Shown here: positions 41,089 to 49,716 of the stretch, piece after piece | How the letters are laid out: every line of letters begins with the position of its first letter | Numbering within the stretch: the first letter of the stretch is position 1 | From: Rhodoplanes serenus | Lineage (GTDB): Bacteria > Pseudomonadota > Alphaproteobacteria > Rhizobiales > Xanthobacteraceae | Assembly: GCA_945893145.1 (NCBI GenBank) | Contig: CAMDDZ010000014.1 | Span: 1 to 64,000 of the forward strand | Reading direction: 5' to 3' | Length of the DNA: 64,000 nt | The notes under the pieces: model-generated | Told to the model about the DNA's origin: nothing | The model's database searches: none | The model's input: only the letters and a program-made list of their open reading frames with translations | Position numbers and translations under genes: made by a program

Positions 41089-42243
41089 ATGCCATCCAGA
41101 ATTCGCATCGGGATCGTGGGGATGGGGGCGGCCGGCTGGGCTTTCGTTCCCGCGATTCGCGGCAATTTGGCATTCGAATTGGCGGCCATCGCCGAGCCCG
41201 ATCCGGCTATGCGCGAGACGGCGGTGACCGAAACCGGCGCCGTGCCCTACTCGGATTTGCCGTCGATGCTGCGCGACGCCAAGCTCGACGCCATCTATGT
41301 CGCGACGCCCACGGAGCTCCATCCCGATCACGTTGCGCAGGTTTGCGCCGCGAAGAAGCACGTGCTGACCGAAAAGCCGATGGCGATTCGAGTGGAGCAG
41401 GCGCAGCAGATGGTCGAGGCCGCGGAGCGCGCCGGTGTCGTGCTGCAGGTCGGCCATTCGCATTCCTACGATCTGCCGATCGCGAGGATGCGGGAGATCG
41501 TTGCCTCCGGCGCGCTCGGCCGCGTCCGCATGATCCACACCTGGAATTTTACCGACTGGATGGCGCGGCCGCGCCGCGCCGCCGAGCTCGACATCGGACA
41601 GGGCGGCGGCGTCACCTACCGCCAGGGCGCGCACCAGATCGATATTCTGCGATTGCTCGGCGGCGGGCTGGTGAAGAGCGTGCGCGCCACGACGTTCGAC
41701 TGGGACGCGAGCCGGCGCTCGATCGGCGCGCACACGATCTTCCTGAATTTCACCGACGGCACAGCGGCGACCGCCATCTACAACGGCTACGGCCGTTTGT
41801 CCGCCGCCGAATTGACCGGCGGCGTCGGCGAATGGGGTCTGGAGGAAAAGCCGCGCGGGGAAACGAAACCTGCTGCGGCACTTTCTCCGGAGCAAGAGCT
41901 TGCCGTGAAGCGCAAGCGGGCGCGCACCGCTATTCCGGCAAACGCGCCGCATCAGCCGCATTTCGGCCTGACGCTGGTGAGCTGCGAGCGCGGCGACATC
42001 CGGCAATCGCCGGACGGTTTGCTGGTCTATTCGGACCAGGGCCGCGAAAAGATCGCGCTGCCAAAGGACAAGTCGCCACGCGATCTGGTGATCGCGGAAT
42101 TCGCCGATGCGGTGAGCGGCATGGCCACGACCCACACCGGCCGTTGGGGCGTGGCCAATCTCGAAGTCTGCACCGCGGCGATCGAATCCTCGCGCACCGG
42201 CCGGGAAATCGAATTGAAGCATCAGGTCGCGGTGGCGAAATAG
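41089..42243 (+). CDS. Gfo/Idh/MocA-family oxidoreductase (copy 2)
   Basis: The product is 384 residues from ATG 41089 (MPSRIRIGIVGMGAAGWAFVPAIRGNLAFELAAIAEPDP). Features: GIVGMGAAG dinucleotide loop, VATPTELHPDHV, EKPMAI motif (VLTEKPMAIRVEQAQQMVEAAERAGVVLQVGHSHSY) and catalytic-region GGGVTYRQGAHQIDILRLLGG. It is divergent from the Rieske oxygenase and leads a small plus-strand operon with an unknown small protein and a Bug receptor, coupled by short spacing. Substrate is not predictable. Confidence 0.92.
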   Translation: MPSRIRIGIVGMGAAGWAFVPAIRGNLAFELAAIAEPDPAMRETAVTETGAVPYSDLPSMLRDAKLDAIYVATPTELHPDHVAQVCAAKKHVLTEKPMAIRVEQAQQMVEAAERAGVVLQVGHSHSYDLPIARMREIVASGALGRVRMIHTWNFTDWMARPRRAAELDIGQGGGVTYRQGAHQIDILRLLGGGLVKSVRATTFDWDASRRSIGAHTIFLNFTDGTAATAIYNGYGRLSAAELTGGVGEWGLEEKPRGETKPAAALSPEQELAVKRKRARTAIPANAPHQPHFGLTLVSCERGDIRQSPDGLLVYSDQGREKIALPKDKSPRDLVIAEFADAVSGMATTHTGRWGVANLEVCTAAIESSRTGREIELKHQVAVAK

Positions 42244-42254
42244 GCGGAGCGTTC

Positions 42255-42611
42255 ATGCAGCCGATCAAGCTGAAAATTTCGTCCGATGGCGCGCACGCGA
42301 CGCTCGCGCTTGCGGGCGCGACCGCGGACCTGTCTGCACCGGACATCGACCATCTGATCCGCGATCTCGCCGCCATGCGCGCTAAGATGACGCCGGTGCA
42401 TCCGGCCGAGCCGCCCGCCGATCCGGCCAAGGTTCATCACAGCGACAATCTGCTCTGGAGCGTGAAAGCCGCGCCGCAGAAATCCACGATACAATTCGCC
42501 ACCCAGCATCCCGGTCTCGGCTGGATCGTGATGTGGCTATCGCGGGCGCAGGTCGAGGATTTGCAGACCAGCTTCGAATTCGAACTGGTGAAGATTCCAG
42601 AGGGCCGATGA
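42255..42611 (+). CDS. Hypothetical protein (118 aa)
   Basis: ATG 42255 gives MQPIKLKISSDGAHATLALAGATADLSAPDIDHLIRDLAAMRAKMTPVHPAEPPADPAKVHHSDNLLWSVKAAPQKSTIQFATQHPGLGWIVMWL... There are mostly beta-forming stretches and no signal peptide. Its stop overlaps the Bug receptor start (ATGA), giving a coupled trio with the Gfo/Idh gene. I recognise no family. A role tied to the oxidoreductase or to uptake is suggested only by its position. Confidence 0.75.
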   Translation: MQPIKLKISSDGAHATLALAGATADLSAPDIDHLIRDLAAMRAKMTPVHPAEPPADPAKVHHSDNLLWSVKAAPQKSTIQFATQHPGLGWIVMWLSRAQVEDLQTSFEFELVKIPEGR

Positions 42612-43615
42612 AACGCATTCTCCCCATCGCGGCGTCGCTCGTTGCAACGCTTGCGCTCTCGGCAACGGCCCGCGCACAGACCGTCGAGGAATTCTATCGG
42701 GGTCGCACCGTCAACATCATCGTCGGTTTCTCGGCTGGCGGCGGCTATGACCTCTACGCGCGGCTGTTCGGCCGCCACATCGGCCGGCACATTCCGGGCA
42801 ATCCGACGATTGCGGTGCAGAACATGCCCGGCGCGGGAAGCCTGAAGGCCACGCAATACGTTTACAACGTCGCCAACAAAGACGGTCTGACGCTCGGCTC
42901 GGTCAGCCGCGGCATGCTCGCCGAGCCGCTGCTCTCCGGCGCCAACTTCGATCCAAATAAATTCTCCTGGCTCGGCAGCATCACCAGCGAGACCTCGGTC
43001 TGCGCCACCTGGAAAACGTCGCCGGTGAAAACCTGGGACGACATGTTTAAGCGCGAGTTCAGCCTCGGTAGCAACTCGGTCGGCGACGACACAGCGTCGT
43101 TTGCGCTGATCATGCGCAACGTGTTCGGCGCCAAGGTGAAGCTCGTCACCGGCTATCCGGGCGGCAACGACGTCAATCTGGCGATGGAGCGCGGCGAGGT
43201 CGACGGCCGCTGCGGCTGGTCGTGGTCGAGCCTGAAGAGCCAGAAGCAGTGGCTGCCGAACATCAGCGTGCTGGTGCAGTTCAATCTGGAAAAGAATCCA
43301 GACCTGCCCAACGTGCCGATGGCGCTCGAGAAGGCCTCGAACGATGAGCAGCGTCAGGTGCTGCGGCTTTTGATCGCGGGGCAATACGTCGGGCGGCCGT
43401 TCTTCAGCTCGCCGGACATCCCCGCTGACCGCAAGGCTGCCTTGCGCGCCGCATTCGACGCGACCATGAAGGACCCGCAGTTCCTGGCGGACGCTGCGAA
43501 AGTCGATATGGAGATCACGCCGGTTTCCGCAGGAACGATCGAGGCCTTCCTCGCCGAACTCTACAAGACCCCGAAGGAGATCGCGGCCAAGGCCGGAGCG
43601 GCGATCCGGAACTGA
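42608..43615 (+). CDS. Bug-family solute receptor (TTT transport system), 2
   Basis: ATG 42608 (MKRILPIAASLVATLALSATARAQTVEEFYRGRTVNIIVGFSAGGGYDLYARLFGRHIGRHIPG) gives 335 residues with a Sec signal cleaved after ARA. The periplasmic binding fold with GYDLYARL, QNMPGAGSLKATQYVYNVANKDG and the C-terminal PDIPADRKAALRAAFDATMKDPQFLADA match TctC/Bug members. A divergent N-terminal 'EEFYRGRTV' distinguishes this subgroup. Translation is coupled to the upstream hypothetical gene. No permease subunits follow. Confidence 0.9.
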   Translation: MKRILPIAASLVATLALSATARAQTVEEFYRGRTVNIIVGFSAGGGYDLYARLFGRHIGRHIPGNPTIAVQNMPGAGSLKATQYVYNVANKDGLTLGSVSRGMLAEPLLSGANFDPNKFSWLGSITSETSVCATWKTSPVKTWDDMFKREFSLGSNSVGDDTASFALIMRNVFGAKVKLVTGYPGGNDVNLAMERGEVDGRCGWSWSSLKSQKQWLPNISVLVQFNLEKNPDLPNVPMALEKASNDEQRQVLRLLIAGQYVGRPFFSSPDIPADRKAALRAAFDATMKDPQFLADAAKVDMEITPVSAGTIEAFLAELYKTPKEIAAKAGAAIRN

Positions 43616-43648
43616 CGACCCGAAAGGTTTGCAAGTCCGCTCGTCTCG

Positions 43649-45013
43649 ATGCGACTTTTGAGCTATTCTAATCTCATGCAAAACGCCGGTTTCGAACAAG
43701 CCCTCACTTCGCGTGTCGACGAGATGGTCGACGCTTGCACCAAATGCGGGGCCTGCTTCGAGGTCTGCCCGATTGCCGCGCCGGCCGGGCTCGGCAGCGC
43801 CGATTCGAAGGCGGTGGTGTCCGGCGTGCTCGACATCCTGCGGTTTGGCAAAGGCCCGGAGGAATCGCAGAAGTGGGCCAAGGCCTGCATGGCGAGCGGC
43901 GAGTGCATCAAGGCTTGCAACTACGGCGTCAACCCGCGCTTTCTTTTGACGATGGCGCGACTTGCCATGATGCGGAACGAGAAGGAGCCGGTGGATCGCC
44001 GCAAGCAGGGCGTCACCGTGTTCCGCAAGATCGGCGAGGACGTCAGCGTTTTGTCGCGGCTGCAGCTCTCCGAGGAGTCGCTGATTCGGCTCGGCCAGAA
44101 GCCGTCGAAGGAGCCGTCGCGCACTGAGCTGCCCGATGTGGTGTTCTACACCGGCTGCAACGTGCTGAAGACGCCGCACATCGCGCTGCTATGCCTCGAT
44201 ATCATGGACATGATCGGCACCGATTATCGGGTGATGGGCGGGCCGACCCATTGCTGCGGCACCGCGCAGCTTCGCGCCGGCGACATCGACACGCTCGGCC
44301 GCTTCGCCAACAACACCATCCAGAAGCTTACGCAATCGAAGACCAAGCAGGTGCTGGCGTGGTGCCCGAGCTGCGTCATGCAGTTCGGCGAGACCGTGCT
44401 GCCGACCGTGCAACGCGCGACCGGCGAGATGCCATTCGACATGACGCCGTTCATGCCCTTCCTGCATGCCAAGCTCGACGCGCTGCGGCCGTTGCTGAAG
44501 AACCGCGTTGAGATGACGGTGGCGCTGCATCGGCATCCGGGCATCGCTGGCGTCATGGAAGCGGCCGAAGAGCTGTTGCGCGCCGTGCCTGGTATCACAA
44601 TCGTCAAGCTCGACGTGCCGGCGGTCGGCCTGCAGAGCGTCAATCTCGCGACCTTGCCGAAGTTCAAAGCCGAGCTTCAGCTCAAGGAACTGGAAGCTGC
44701 GCGTAAGGCCGGCATCGATGCGCTGGTCGCAGTTTATCATTCCGATCACCGCGAGCTGTGCGCGCACGAGCGCGATTGGCCGTTCAAGATCATGAACATT
44801 CTTGAGGTCATCGGCGAAAGCATGGGCTTGCGTCAGGACGACCACTACAAGAGCCTGAAGATCAAGCAGGACGTCGATGCGATCATCACCGACGCGTCCG
44901 ACCTGATGAAGCGTCACGGTGTCGATCTCGACACCGCCCGCAAGGTGATCGTGAACGGCATGCTGGGCGACCAGCCGTTGCCGTTGCAGGGCAAGCAGGC
45001 GGCTGCAGGTTAA
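43649..45013 (+). CDS. HdrD/GlpC-like Fe-S protein with CCG domains
   Basis: The protein has 454 residues (or 445 from ATG 43676). A first cluster site is CTKCGACFEVCP (C30-C40, canonical 4Fe-4S). The second is degenerate, CMASGECIKACNYGVNP, lacking one of the usual cysteines. Two CCG domains follow: FYTGCNVLKTPHIALLCLDIMDMIGTDYRVMGGPTHCCG, then AWCPSCVMQFGE and a later His-rich region where the second CCG would normally lie (ALHRHPGIAGVMEAAEELLRAVPG). It resembles heterodisulfide-reductase or glycolate/lactate-oxidase Fe-S subunits. It may take electrons from one of the local flavin dehydrogenases. Its end overlaps the convergent Ldh gene by 4 bp. Confidence 0.82.
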   Translation: MRLLSYSNLMQNAGFEQALTSRVDEMVDACTKCGACFEVCPIAAPAGLGSADSKAVVSGVLDILRFGKGPEESQKWAKACMASGECIKACNYGVNPRFLLTMARLAMMRNEKEPVDRRKQGVTVFRKIGEDVSVLSRLQLSEESLIRLGQKPSKEPSRTELPDVVFYTGCNVLKTPHIALLCLDIMDMIGTDYRVMGGPTHCCGTAQLRAGDIDTLGRFANNTIQKLTQSKTKQVLAWCPSCVMQFGETVLPTVQRATGEMPFDMTPFMPFLHAKLDALRPLLKNRVEMTVALHRHPGIAGVMEAAEELLRAVPGITIVKLDVPAVGLQSVNLATLPKFKAELQLKELEAARKAGIDALVAVYHSDHRELCAHERDWPFKIMNILEVIGESMGLRQDDHYKSLKIKQDVDAIITDASDLMKRHGVDLDTARKVIVNGMLGDQPLPLQGKQAAAG

Positions 45014-45999
45014 GCGGCAGCGATCTCCTTCATCAGCGTTTCGCTGATTGAAATGCCTTCGGCCTGGGCCTTTTCCCGCGTCTTAAGCCGCCGCGCGCCC
45101 GGCAGCCTTGCGCCGGCCTGGGCTTCGATCGAAGCAGCCAGCACGCCAAAGCGAGCGACGGCATCGCCACCAAACGCCGCCGCATCGAATGCCACAATCA
45201 ACTGGCCGGTGCCGGGCGGCGGGCCTTTGGCATCAAGATAGGACGATGCCTCCGCGGCAAAGTTCGAGCCGGTGAGGCCTGCGGCCAGCAGTTCGACCAT
45301 TAGCGCCAGCGCGACGCCCTTGGCGTCGCCCGCAGGGAACATCGTGCCGCCGAGCGCGGCGTCTGGATCGGTGGTCGGCTGGCCATTCGCGTCGAGCGCC
45401 CAGCCTTCGGGGATTTTCTCGCCGCGCTGCTTCGCCGCCATGATGTTGCCGCGCGCGACCTTCGATAGCGACAGGTCGATGACAAGCGGCGCGCGGCCCG
45501 GCAGCGGGCAGGCGAACGCGACCGGGTTGGTGCCGAACACCGGCTTCGAGCCGCCCCACGGCGCCATCGCGGATGGGGTGTTCACGAACATGATCGCGAC
45601 CAAGCCTGCTTGCGCGAGCCGTTCCACCGGCTGGCCGGCCGCGCCGCAATGGTGCGAGCGCCGGATCGCCCCCGTAGCGACACCCTGGTCGCGCGCCAGC
45701 ATGGGCAATGCGGCTTCCGCAGCCTCAAGGGCCGGAAACGCAAAGCCGTGCGCTGCATCGATGGCGATCAGGCCCGGCTTCGGCCGGGTCAGCACCGGCT
45801 TGGCAATCCCATCGACCTTGCCGATTTTCGCTTGGGCCGCGTACATCGGCACCCGCGAGAGCCCGTGACCTTTCAGTCCGTCGGCTTCGGCGGCGACCAG
45901 CGCGCGGGCAACGCTCTGTGCGTTCTCCGCAGCGGTGCGGCAGCGGGTCAGTGTGGTGACGACAAGATCGTGCGCTTGGGCCAGCGTCAGATTCGGCAT
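45010..45999 (-). CDS. Ldh-family 2-hydroxyacid dehydrogenase (candidate (R)-sulfolactate dehydrogenase)
   Basis: The 329-residue protein is of the malate/L-lactate dehydrogenase type (Ldh_2): ARALVAAEADGLKGHGLSRVPMYA, GVATGAIRRSHHCGAAGQPVERLA (His-containing loop), MAPWGGSKPVFGTNPVAFACPLPG, LSLSKVARGNIMAAKQRGE. The family includes ComC, (R)-3-sulfolactate dehydrogenase, as well as ureidoglycolate and delta1-piperideine reductases. It starts 3 bp after the end of the YeiH-type gene and belongs to the suyA-suyB-suyZ operon, which favours the sulfolactate role. Sequence alone cannot prove that. Confidence 0.85.
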   Translation of the reverse strand: MPNLTLAQAHDLVVTTLTRCRTAAENAQSVARALVAAEADGLKGHGLSRVPMYAAQAKIGKVDGIAKPVLTRPKPGLIAIDAAHGFAFPALEAAEAALPMLARDQGVATGAIRRSHHCGAAGQPVERLAQAGLVAIMFVNTPSAMAPWGGSKPVFGTNPVAFACPLPGRAPLVIDLSLSKVARGNIMAAKQRGEKIPEGWALDANGQPTTDPDAALGGTMFPAGDAKGVALALMVELLAAGLTGSNFAAEASSYLDAKGPPPGTGQLIVAFDAAAFGGDAVARFGVLAASIEAQAGARLPGARRLKTREKAQAEGISISETLMKEIAAA

Positions 46000-46002
46000 G
46001 GC

Positions 46003-47055
46003 TCAGCCGACCACGAGCAGCCCGCCTATGACAAGCACGAGGATGACGATCGTTGTGCCGGTGACCGTGGCGACATGCCGCCAGCCCAGGCTCGCGATTG
46101 CCGTGATCGAGGTGCCGAGCCCAAGCGCGCCGATCGCGATCAGCAAGCCCCAGGTCGACACTTCAATGAGCACCGACTTGACCGGCGCGTAGATCGCGGC
46201 GAGCCCGAATGACGGAATGATGCTGTTGAGGATGCAGAGCGCGAGGAACACGAAGGCGAACACCGGGATCGGCACCTTCGCGGCATGCGTACCGCCGCCG
46301 GCGCGCGCGAACCAGGCGCCGATGCCGATTACCATCGGCAGCAGCAGGAAAACCCTGAACAATTTCACGATCACGGCGCTGTTGCCGACCGGCTCCGACA
46401 CCGCGTAGCCCGCGCCGACCACTTGCGCCACGTCGTGGATGGTCGCACCCAGCATCACGCCGGTCTTGGTCTCTGAGAAGCCGAGCCAGATGCAGAACAG
46501 CGGATAGACCACCATGGCGAGCGTCGAAAGCGCGTTCACCGCCACGACGACAAACGCGGTGTCCGCTTCTTTGCCCTTGTAGTCGGGCAGCACGGTCGTG
46601 GTGGCAAGCGTCGCCGAGGCGCCGCACACGGCAGTGCCGGCGCCGGCGAGCGCACCATAGGCATCGGTCTGCCCAAGCGCGCGGGCCAGCGCAAAGCCCG
46701 CGACCACGGTGAGGATCATCGACAGGATCACGATCAGCGCTGTGGCAAAGCCGAGCGCCACAATGTCGCCGAGCGCGATCCGCAGGCCGAGCAGCGCCAC
46801 CGCCCAGCGCAGCAGCGTCTTCACGCAGAACACGATACCGGGCTGGAACACCGGCCGCTGTGCCACCCCGTTAAGCGCAATACCGATGATCAGTGCGATC
46901 ACCATGGCGGGGATCGGCAGCGCCCGCGCCACCAGCGGTGCCGCCAGCACCGCCGCGATGGCGACCGCGGCCGAGAACGCAACGCCAGGCGCGAGACGGC
47001 GCAATGTTTCGGTCATCCGGGGCAATGCGGCGTCGGAGACGAGGTGATCAGCCAT
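46003..47055 (-). CDS. suyZ: YeiH-family (UPF0324) membrane protein, candidate sulfate/sulfite exporter
   Basis: The protein has 350 residues and about ten hydrophobic segments. Diagnostic stretches are ALPIPAMVIALIIGIALNGV, FCVKTLLRWAVALLGLRIALGD, AVCGASATLATTTVLPDYKGKEADTAFVVVAVNALSTLAMVVYPLF, and GATIHDVAQVVGAGYAVSEPVG. This is the COG2855 family that contains SuyZ/TauZ, exporters encoded with sulfonate-degrading enzymes. Located directly between suyB-like and Ldh genes, it most likely removes sulfite or sulfate released by SuyAB. Confidence 0.8.
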   Translation of the reverse strand: MADHLVSDAALPRMTETLRRLAPGVAFSAAVAIAAVLAAPLVARALPIPAMVIALIIGIALNGVAQRPVFQPGIVFCVKTLLRWAVALLGLRIALGDIVALGFATALIVILSMILTVVAGFALARALGQTDAYGALAGAGTAVCGASATLATTTVLPDYKGKEADTAFVVVAVNALSTLAMVVYPLFCIWLGFSETKTGVMLGATIHDVAQVVGAGYAVSEPVGNSAVIVKLFRVFLLLPMVIGIGAWFARAGGGTHAAKVPIPVFAFVFLALCILNSIIPSFGLAAIYAPVKSVLIEVSTWGLLIAIGALGLGTSITAIASLGWRHVATVTGTTIVILVLVIGGLLVVG

Positions 47056-47114
47056 CGGACTTCAATGAACCGCGCGGTCCCGAAAGAGGAGCAATGAATT
47101 GCCTGGAACGTGGC

Positions 47115-48332
47115 TCACGCGCTCCGATAAAGCTTCGTCATCACGAATTCCCGGTGGCCGAGTGCTTCGGCGGCCGTGAGCCGGCCATTGGCGGTACGCA
47201 CGATCATCTCGATCAGCGCATCGCCGGCCTGCGGGATGGTCATGTCGCGGCGCAGGATGCCGGACACGTCCACGTCGATATGCTCGCCCATGGTGCGGAT
47301 GGTTTTCGGATTGCCGCTGATCTTAATCACCGGCACGATCGGATTGCCGATCACGTTGCCCTGACCGGTCGGGAAGGTGTGCACGGCGTAGCCGCCGGCC
47401 GCCATCAAGGTCACGCATTCGGCCGCGGCCGATGACGTGTCCATGTAATAGAGGCCGGCGCCCTTCTTCGGCGTCTCGGCCGGCAGCAGCACGTCGATAT
47501 AGGTGCACTCGCGGCCGATCTTTTCGAGATTGCCGAGTGCCTTCTCCTCGATGGTGGAGAGGCCGCCCGCAATGTTGCCCTTGGTCGGCTGCGAGTCCGA
47601 CAGGTCGTTGGTCTTGTGCGCCTGGATCACTTCGTCCTCGTAAGCTTGCCAGGTCTTCATCCACTTTTCGCCGACCTTCTTGTTGACGGCGCGCGCCTTG
47701 GCGAGGTGCTCGCCGCCGGTGATCTCGGAGGTTTCGCCGAACACACCGTGAATGCCGCGCGGGATCAGCTTGTCGTACATGTTGCCGACGGTCGGGCAGG
47801 AGGCGAGACCCGTGGTGGTGTCGCTCTCACCGCACTTGGTCGAAACCCAGAGATCGGAGATGTCGCACTCTTCGCGTTGCAGCTCCGACGCCATCTGCAC
47901 GTATTGCTTGGCGACGTAGGAGGCTTTGGCGATGGTCGCGATGTCGCCGTGGCCTTCGATGCCGAAGCCGGTCACCGGCTTGCCGGTCTTGGCGATGCCA
48001 TCGACCACGCGCTTGGTCCACTGGTCCTCGATGCCGATGACGACCACCGCCGCGACGTTCGGGTTGGCGCCGGTGCCGATCAGCGTGCGGAAATGCAGGT
48101 CGAGGTCCTCGCCGAATTGCAGCCGCCCGTAGGCGTGCGGCAGCGCCATGGTGCCCTTGATGTTGTTGGCGACCGCCTCACAGGCCGCGTTCGACAGATC
48201 GTCGAGCGGCAGGATGATGACGTGATTGCGTACGCCGACGCGGCCATTTTTGCGCCGCCAGCCCCAGAATGTGAGGTCTTGGTGGCCGTTCTTTTTCGCG
48301 ACCGCTTTGCCGTTCTTTTTCGCCTTCGCCAT
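47115..48332 (-). CDS. suyB: UxaA-family dehydratase/lyase large subunit, candidate (R)-sulfolactate sulfo-lyase
   Basis: ATG 48332 ([57 protein letters not shown]) gives 405 residues; the track ORF adds repeat-derived codons. Conserved family motifs are [11 protein letters not shown], the metal site [20 protein letters not shown] and [13 protein letters not shown]. The SAF domain that is fused in single-chain altronate dehydratase is a separate gene upstream, as in SuyAB (about 8-10 kDa and 42 kDa). Iron-dependent enzymes of this family eliminate a group beta to a carboxylate. The exporter neighbour supports a sulfo-lyase producing pyruvate and sulfite; an altronate or galactarate-type dehydratase remains possible. 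Confidence 0.78.
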   Translation of the reverse strand: MAKAKKNGKAVAKKNGHQDLTFWGWRRKNGRVGVRNHVIILPLDDLSNAACEAVANNIKGTMALPHAYGRLQFGEDLDLHFRTLIGTGANPNVAAVVVIGIEDQWTKRVVDGIAKTGKPVTGFGIEGHGDIATIAKASYVAKQYVQMASELQREECDISDLWVSTKCGESDTTTGLASCPTVGNMYDKLIPRGIHGVFGETSEITGGEHLAKARAVNKKVGEKWMKTWQAYEDEVIQAHKTNDLSDSQPTKGNIAGGLSTIEEKALGNLEKIGRECTYIDVLLPAETPKKGAGLYYMDTSSAAAECVTLMAAGGYAVHTFPTGQGNVIGNPIVPVIKISGNPKTIRTMGEHIDVDVSGILRRDMTIPQAGDALIEMIVRTANGRLTAAEALGHREFVMTKLYRSA

Positions 48333-48350
48333 GGGGCTCACCTTTCCTCT

Positions 48351-48386
48351 GTCATTGGGGCACTCGCTTCGCTCGGCCGGGATGAC
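48351..48386. repeat. Short palindrome GTCATTGGGG...CCGGGATGAC
   Basis: The element GTCATTGGGGCACTCGCTTCGCTCGGCCGGGATGAC has GTCAT/ATGAC ends, a CGCTTCGCTCGG core and lies in the 70-bp gap between the two UxaA-type subunit genes. It belongs with the other GTCAT...ATGAC repeats of the window. Confidence 0.6.
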
Positions 48387-48402
48387 GGCCGAGCCGAGGG
48401 GC

Positions 48403-48690
48403 TCACCACCGCTTGGTCTTGATATTGTGGACGTGGACGTGCTCGCCCTTGGCGATCTTGGCCTTGGCGATGCCGACGTCCTGGCCGTACTTCCAGATCG
48501 TGTCGCCCTTCTTGATATCCACAAGAGCGACCTTGTGGCCGATCGGCACGTCCATCTTGGCTTTCAGCTTGAACGACGAATTGTCGTGCGTGACGACGCA
48601 CAGCATGTCGGTGCCCTTTTTCAGGCCTTCGATCACGACGACCCCGACGGTGTCTTTGTTGTCGTGAACGAGAAGTTGTGGGATGGCCAT
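48403..48690 (-). CDS. suyA: SAF-domain small subunit of UxaA-type enzyme, candidate SuyA
   Basis: The 95-residue protein contains only the SAF (beta-clip) domain found at the N-terminus of altronate dehydratases: [31 protein letters not shown]...[48 protein letters not shown]. The motif 'GHKVAL-I--G--I-KYG--IG-A---I--G-HVHVHN' is the standard one. It sits 70 bp upstream of the large subunit, first in a minus-strand operon with suyB, suyZ and an Ldh-type gene. It is separated by 126 bp from the divergent NHL-repeat gene. Confidence 0.8.
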   Translation of the reverse strand: MAIPQLLVHDNKDTVGVVVIEGLKKGTDMLCVVTHDNSSFKLKAKMDVPIGHKVALVDIKKGDTIWKYGQDVGIAKAKIAKGEHVHVHNIKTKRW

Positions 48691-48816
48691 CGCAGTCCTC
48701 GGCTCGAAATGGAGAGATTTCTTCTATAGGACAGCCTGCGGGGGAGTCGAGCGCCCTGTCCCAAGCTGGTGGGCTTGGCATATGTTGTCTGTGGGCGGCT
48801 GAGCGGAGAATCGGAA

Positions 48817-49707
48817 ATGAATCCACATATGTCCGTGCCGATAGCCCCGCCGCTCGATTACGTCCTGGTGCCTGACGCCTTCAAACTCCCGCCAGGCCTG
48901 AACTTCGGCGGCACCTCCGGCATCGCGCTCAACTCCAAAGGCCATATTTTTGTGCTGCACCGCGGCCCGCAGCCGCTGATGGAATTCGATGCCGACGGCA
49001 ATTTCATTCGCGGCTGGGGCGACGGCATGTTCGAGCGCCCGCATGGGCTGCGGATCGACGCGCAAGACAACATCTGGACCACCGATGTGGCGGCGCATGT
49101 CGTTTACAAGTTCAACCCCGCTGGACGGATCGTGATGGTGCTCGGGGTGAAGGGCCGCGCTGGCGAGGTGCACGAGTTCGGTCATCTGCGGCTGTTCCAC
49201 GAACCGAGCGACGCGGCGGTCGGACCGAGCGGCGACCTTTATGTGTTGCAAGGTCACGGCAAGGCCGAGTCGCGCGTGCTGAAATTCGACCGCGACGGCA
49301 ACTTTGTCAAAACGTGGGGCAAGACTGGCAAGGAGTCCGGCGAGTTCAACGTGCCCCATTCGATCGTGTTCGACGCCAAGGGGCTGCTGTACATCGCCGA
49401 CCGCAGCAACGGCCGTATTCAGGTGTTCGACCACGACGGCAATTATGTCCGCGAGTCGAAGCACCCCGGTCCGCCCTGCGGGCTATTCATGACCGACGAT
49501 CAATTCATCTGGCTGGCGCACGGTCACATGGGCCGCATCATGAAGCTCGATCTCGCCGGCAACGTGCTGGGCGAAATCCCCGGCACCGGGCCGGGCAAGG
49601 GCACCGGCCAGTACGGCGAAGCGCACTACATCGCGGTCAGCAAACGCGGCGAGATTTTCGTCGCCGACACGCTGAACTGGCGGGTGTTGAAGTATGTGCG
49701 GCGATAA
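48817..49707 (+). CDS. NHL-repeat beta-propeller protein (peptidylglycine lyase-like)
   Basis: ATG 48817 gives 296 residues. It has five to six NHL-type repeats such as NFGGTSGIALNSKGHIFVLHRGPQPLMEFDADGNFIRGWGDGMF, GEFNVPHSIVFDAKGLLYIADRSNGRIQVFDHDGNYVRE and GEAHYIAVSKRGEIFVADTLNWRVLKYVRR. The arrangement resembles peptidyl-alpha-hydroxyglycine alpha-amidating lyases. No secretion signal is clear. It is divergent from suyA; its role there is unknown and a lyase activity is only inferred. Confidence 0.82.
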   Translation: MNPHMSVPIAPPLDYVLVPDAFKLPPGLNFGGTSGIALNSKGHIFVLHRGPQPLMEFDADGNFIRGWGDGMFERPHGLRIDAQDNIWTTDVAAHVVYKFNPAGRIVMVLGVKGRAGEVHEFGHLRLFHEPSDAAVGPSGDLYVLQGHGKAESRVLKFDRDGNFVKTWGKTGKESGEFNVPHSIVFDAKGLLYIADRSNGRIQVFDHDGNYVRESKHPGPPCGLFMTDDQFIWLAHGHMGRIMKLDLAGNVLGEIPGTGPGKGTGQYGEAHYIAVSKRGEIFVADTLNWRVLKYVRR

Positions 49708-49716
49708 CGGTCTCGT

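Noticed and set aside
42437-44179. 580-codon minus-strand ORF
   Set aside because: Antisense to Bug receptor 2 and the Fe-S protein; composition is typical of a reverse-frame shadow.
47115-48332. Plain altronate dehydratase (UxaA) for hexuronate catabolism
   Set aside because: No uxuB/uxaB/kdgK or other hexuronate genes nearby; the SAF domain is a separate gene, and a COG2855 exporter follows, which favours a sulfo-lyase. Kept as the alternative, not the main call.
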